From NCBI GenBank assembly GCA_027007865.1, contig JALTEE010000193.1:1-8516 (forward strand): DNA of 8,516 bases. Reading direction: 5' to 3'. The notes beneath the pieces were generated by a model that made no database searches, was not told the origin of the DNA, and worked only from the letters and a program-made list of their open reading frames with translations. Numbering within the stretch: the first letter of the stretch is position 1; each line of letters opens with the position of its first letter. Position numbers and translations under genes: made by a program. Of this stretch, positions 6,080 to 8,516 are shown in pieces. Origin of the DNA: a bacterium. GTDB lineage: Bacteria > UBP14 > UBA6098 > B30-G16.

Positions 6080-7435
6080 ATGCGTCGCATATCTATCATA
6101 GGGCTCGGTCGCAGCGGAGAAGCCGCGGCGATGCTCGCTGTTAGCGATGGTTTTTCTGTGCTCGTATCGGATGCAGGTGATAATTCGGGCATCCGCAGCA
6201 GAGCGGAAAGATTGTCTCAGCGGGGAGTTTTGGTAGAAATCGGCGGGCACACAGAAAAAATCCTCGACTCTGAAATGATTGTTATCAGTCCCGGTGTGCC
6301 GCTGTCCATCGAAATATTGAAAAAAGCAAGAAGAGAAAAGATACCCATAATTTCAGAAATCGAATTCGCATTTCGACACGAACAAGGGAAAGTTATCGCT
6401 ATCACAGGTTCCAACGGCAAAAGCACAACGGCGACGCTCACTGCAAAACTATTCGAAGATGCAGGTTTCATAACATTTCTTGCAGGAAATATCGGAAATC
6501 CGTATTCCGCGATAGTTACGAAAACATCGCCAGCGTCGATTACTGTGCTCGAACTATCAAGTTTTCAACTGGAAGCGATGGACTCGTTCCATCCATATAT
6601 CGCAGTCCTGTTGAATTTATCGCCCGACCATCTCGATAGATATGACACCGCAAAAAATTACTATCGCGCAAAATTTCACATATTCGACAATCAAAACAAC
6701 AGTGATTACGCGGTTTTGTGGGCAGACCAGAGAGAGGTTTTTTCGCTAACTATGCAAATTGTTTCCAAACCGTTGCTCTTTTCATCTACACAAATCGTTC
6801 AGGTCGGTGCTTATGTCCTGGATGAAAACATTTATCGAAATGGGGAAGAAATATTGCCCGCTGCGGAATTAGCAATTCCGGGTCCGCACAATCTAAACAA
6901 TGCGCTATCGGCTGTTGCGGCGACAATCCCATTTGAAATTTCTCCAGAATCTATCGCAAAAACGCTGCGAAAATTCGATGGGATCGAGCATCGACTCGAA
7001 CGCTTTCTCGAACACGATGGAATAACTTATGTGAACGATTCTAAAGCAACAAATCCCGATTCGCTAAAGTATGCGTTGATGTCATTCGACATGCCTATTG
7101 TTCTCATTGCTGGCGGATATGATAAAGGAGCGAATTTCTCCGAATTGAAAAACTTATTTGCAAAGAAAGTCAAGGCGGCTGTGTTCACAGGCGACACAGG
7201 TGAAAAGATGGCGATGGACATCGATGGTGCGGTCAATTTTTGCACTGTGATAAAGGATTTTGAAAAATCCGTTCGTAGAGCAATATCGCTCGCTGTTCAG
7301 GGAGATGTCGTGCTGCTTTCACCGGGGTGTGCAAGTTACGATGCATTCAAGAACTTTGAGCATAGAGGAACTTTTTTCAAGCAGTTAGTAAAGAAAATAG
7401 TATTAGAGAATGGAAACACCGATGACTCCGCCTAA
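6080..7435 (+). CDS. murD: UDP-N-acetylmuramoyl-L-alanine--D-glutamate ligase (MurD)
   Basis: Cytoplasmic Mur ligase that adds D-glutamate to UDP-MurNAc-L-Ala, the second stem-peptide step. The product of 451 aa is full length. The N-terminal nucleotide-sugar binding fold opens with IIGLGRSGEAAA (6-17), and VISPGVP (68-74) follows. The ATPase domain has ITGSNGKSTT (108-117), ELSSFQLE (158-165), NLSPDHLDRY (179-188) and RAKFHIF, where Lys198 is the expected carbamylated lysine. The C-terminal domain shows HRLERF (304-309), YVNDSKATNPDS (317-328), GGYDKG (345-350) and LLSPGCASYDAFKNFEHRG (412-430), all typical of MurD. The start at ATG 6080 places the GLGRSG motif at its usual distance from the N-terminus. 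The gene stands 139 nt after mraY and 24-36 nt before ftsW, so it might have its own promoter in the upstream gap. Confidence 0.98.
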   Translation: MRRISIIGLGRSGEAAAMLAVSDGFSVLVSDAGDNSGIRSRAERLSQRGVLVEIGGHTEKILDSEMIVISPGVPLSIEILKKARREKIPIISEIEFAFRHEQGKVIAITGSNGKSTTATLTAKLFEDAGFITFLAGNIGNPYSAIVTKTSPASITVLELSSFQLEAMDSFHPYIAVLLNLSPDHLDRYDTAKNYYRAKFHIFDNQNNSDYAVLWADQREVFSLTMQIVSKPLLFSSTQIVQVGAYVLDENIYRNGEEILPAAELAIPGPHNLNNALSAVAATIPFEISPESIAKTLRKFDGIEHRLERFLEHDGITYVNDSKATNPDSLKYALMSFDMPIVLIAGGYDKGANFSELKNLFAKKVKAAVFTGDTGEKMAMDIDGAVNFCTVIKDFEKSVRRAISLAVQGDVVLLSPGCASYDAFKNFEHRGTFFKQLVKKIVLENGNTDDSA

Positions 7436-7459
7436 ACAGCGGTGCTATCGTCAAAATAA

Positions 7460-8516
7460 ATGGTAAAAAATATGCGCAATTATGATAAAAATATACTCTG
7501 GGCAGTGGTAATACTCGTGCTGTTCGGCACAGTAATGGTTTATAGTGCGTCTTCGATTACTAGCCAGAGCCGTTTTGGCGACCCGATGTTTTTTCTAAAA
7601 CGGCAATTGATGCGATTAGTGCTCGGTTTCGGCGCAATGATGCTCGGAATGTGGTTAGACTATCATATCTGGCAGCGATATGCATTATGGGCGATTGCCG
7701 GAATTTGCGCACTGCTACTTTTGCCGCTTATTCCGCAAGTTGCAGGAATGGGTCCCGTTAAAGGCGCAAGCCGATGGGTGAAACTTTTTGGCTCGAGTTC
7801 TCTGCAACCTTCGGAATTGGCAAAATTCGCAATGGTTATATATCTCGCAGAAGAACTATCGCGACGACGACAATTGCTCGAAAGTTTCCGCGATGGCATC
7901 GTGCCGATTCTGATTCCGATAATAGTATTACTCGGATTGATAGTTATTCAGCCGAACTTCGGGATGGTAATGGGACTTTCACTCGTGGCAATCGCTATGA
8001 TGCTCGTAGCGGGCATTCCGATAAGGCATTTCGCATACATCGGTATTCCGAGCATTGCTGCTCTCGGTATTCTTATGCTAAAATCGAGCCACGCATACAT
8101 AAGACTAAAATCGTTCTTTACAACAGGCGACCCACTCCACGAAGGATACCAAATTGCGCAATCGCTCATCGCACTCGGCAGCGGAGGAATTTTTGGTGTT
8201 GGTCTCGGTCAGAGCAAGCAGAAAATATTCTATCTGCCCGAAGCGCACACAGATTTCATTTTCGCTGTCATCGGCGAGGAACTGGGTTTAATCGGTGCAA
8301 GTGCTGTTGTGATAATTTTTGCATATATAGCCTGGCGTGGAACTCGTGTTGCGCTGCGTGCACCGGATAGATTCGGCGCATACCTCGCATTCGGGCTGAC
8401 TGCGATAATCTTTACTTTTGCACTGATAAATCTCGGCGTGGTAACAAGACTTTTGCCGACCACAGGTATTCCGTTGCCATTTGTGAGTTATGGCGGGTCG
8501 CAACTCGTTGTTCATA
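7460..8516 (+). CDS. ftsW: SEDS-family peptidoglycan glycosyltransferase FtsW (3' partial)
   Basis: Polytopic membrane enzyme that polymerises lipid II into septal glycan strands together with FtsI. Two in-frame ATGs, 7460 and 7472, lie just after an in-frame stop at 7457-7459; neither has a clear SD. The longer start is given here (MVKNMRNYDKNILW), adding four residues to the alternative. Numbering from 7472, motifs are FGTVMVYSASS (18-28), KGASRW (98-102 plus flank), QPSELAKFA (112-120), IQPNFG (159-164), GYQIAQSLIALGSGG (225-239), LPEAHTDFIFAVIGEELG (255-272) with the likely catalytic Asp261 (codon 8252-8254), and LLPTTGIPLPFVSYGGS (327-343). About nine hydrophobic segments are seen; the window ends within the last conserved block, so probably the final helix and a short tail are missing. 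RodA is the close relative. Position after murD and beside ftsI favours FtsW. QPNFG has Asn where many homologues have Asp. Confidence 0.95.
   Translation, partial: MVKNMRNYDKNILWAVVILVLFGTVMVYSASSITSQSRFGDPMFFLKRQLMRLVLGFGAMMLGMWLDYHIWQRYALWAIAGICALLLLPLIPQVAGMGPVKGASRWVKLFGSSSLQPSELAKFAMVIYLAEELSRRRQLLESFRDGIVPILIPIIVLLGLIVIQPNFGMVMGLSLVAIAMMLVAGIPIRHFAYIGIPSIAALGILMLKSSHAYIRLKSFFTTGDPLHEGYQIAQSLIALGSGGIFGVGLGQSKQKIFYLPEAHTDFIFAVIGEELGLIGASAVVIIFAYIAWRGTRVALRAPDRFGAYLAFGLTAIIFTFALINLGVVTRLLPTTGIPLPFVSYGGSQLVVH

Noticed and set aside
7416..7445. CACCG/CGGTG inverted pair spanning the murD stop, considered as a terminator
   Set aside because: Only 5 bp with a long loop and no T-tract, and ftsW follows within 40 nt in the same operon.
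7774..8370. 198-codon + strand ORF overlapping ftsW in another frame
   Set aside because: It is a shadow of ftsW: low-complexity, Arg/Ser/His-rich translation with no motifs, while the ftsW frame is full of SEDS signatures.

Overview
The window is a stretch of a bacterial division and cell wall (dcw) cluster, all on the + strand. The order is ftsI (5' end cut off by the window), murE, murF, a small unrecognised membrane ORF, mraY, murD and ftsW (3' end cut off). This is the classical dcw order, apart from the extra ORF between murF and mraY. No RNA genes, mobile elements, CRISPR arrays or foreign-looking segments were seen.

Layout: ftsI (2-1687) encodes a class B penicillin-binding protein with two C-terminal PASTA domains. 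murE (1699-3222) carries the motif typical of meso-diaminopimelate-adding enzymes. murF (3225-4598) follows after 2 nt. The small ORF (4595-4852) overlaps murF by 4 nt and mraY by 1 nt. mraY (4852-5940) is followed by the only sizeable gap, 139 nt rich in short inverted repeats. murD (6080-7435) and ftsW (about 7460 to the window end) complete the run. Spacings of -4 to +24 nt elsewhere indicate one polycistronic transcript with translational coupling.

How the genes work together: in the cytoplasm MurD adds D-Glu, MurE adds the diamino acid (meso-DAP predicted) and MurF adds D-Ala-D-Ala to the UDP-MurNAc peptide. MraY moves the phospho-MurNAc-pentapeptide onto undecaprenyl phosphate at the inner face of the membrane. 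FtsW polymerises lipid II at the septum and its partner FtsI cross-links the strands.

Organism: base composition is moderate (about 40-45% GC by eye). A DAP-type MurE beside a PASTA-bearing FtsI, together with the FtsW motif QPNFG, does not look like a typical proteobacterium. An FCB-group or related, possibly uncultured, Gram-negative-type lineage is my best guess, but the window alone cannot settle it. Nothing here amounts to a clearly new system. The best candidates for novelty are the small basic membrane ORF between murF and mraY and the structured mraY-murD gap.
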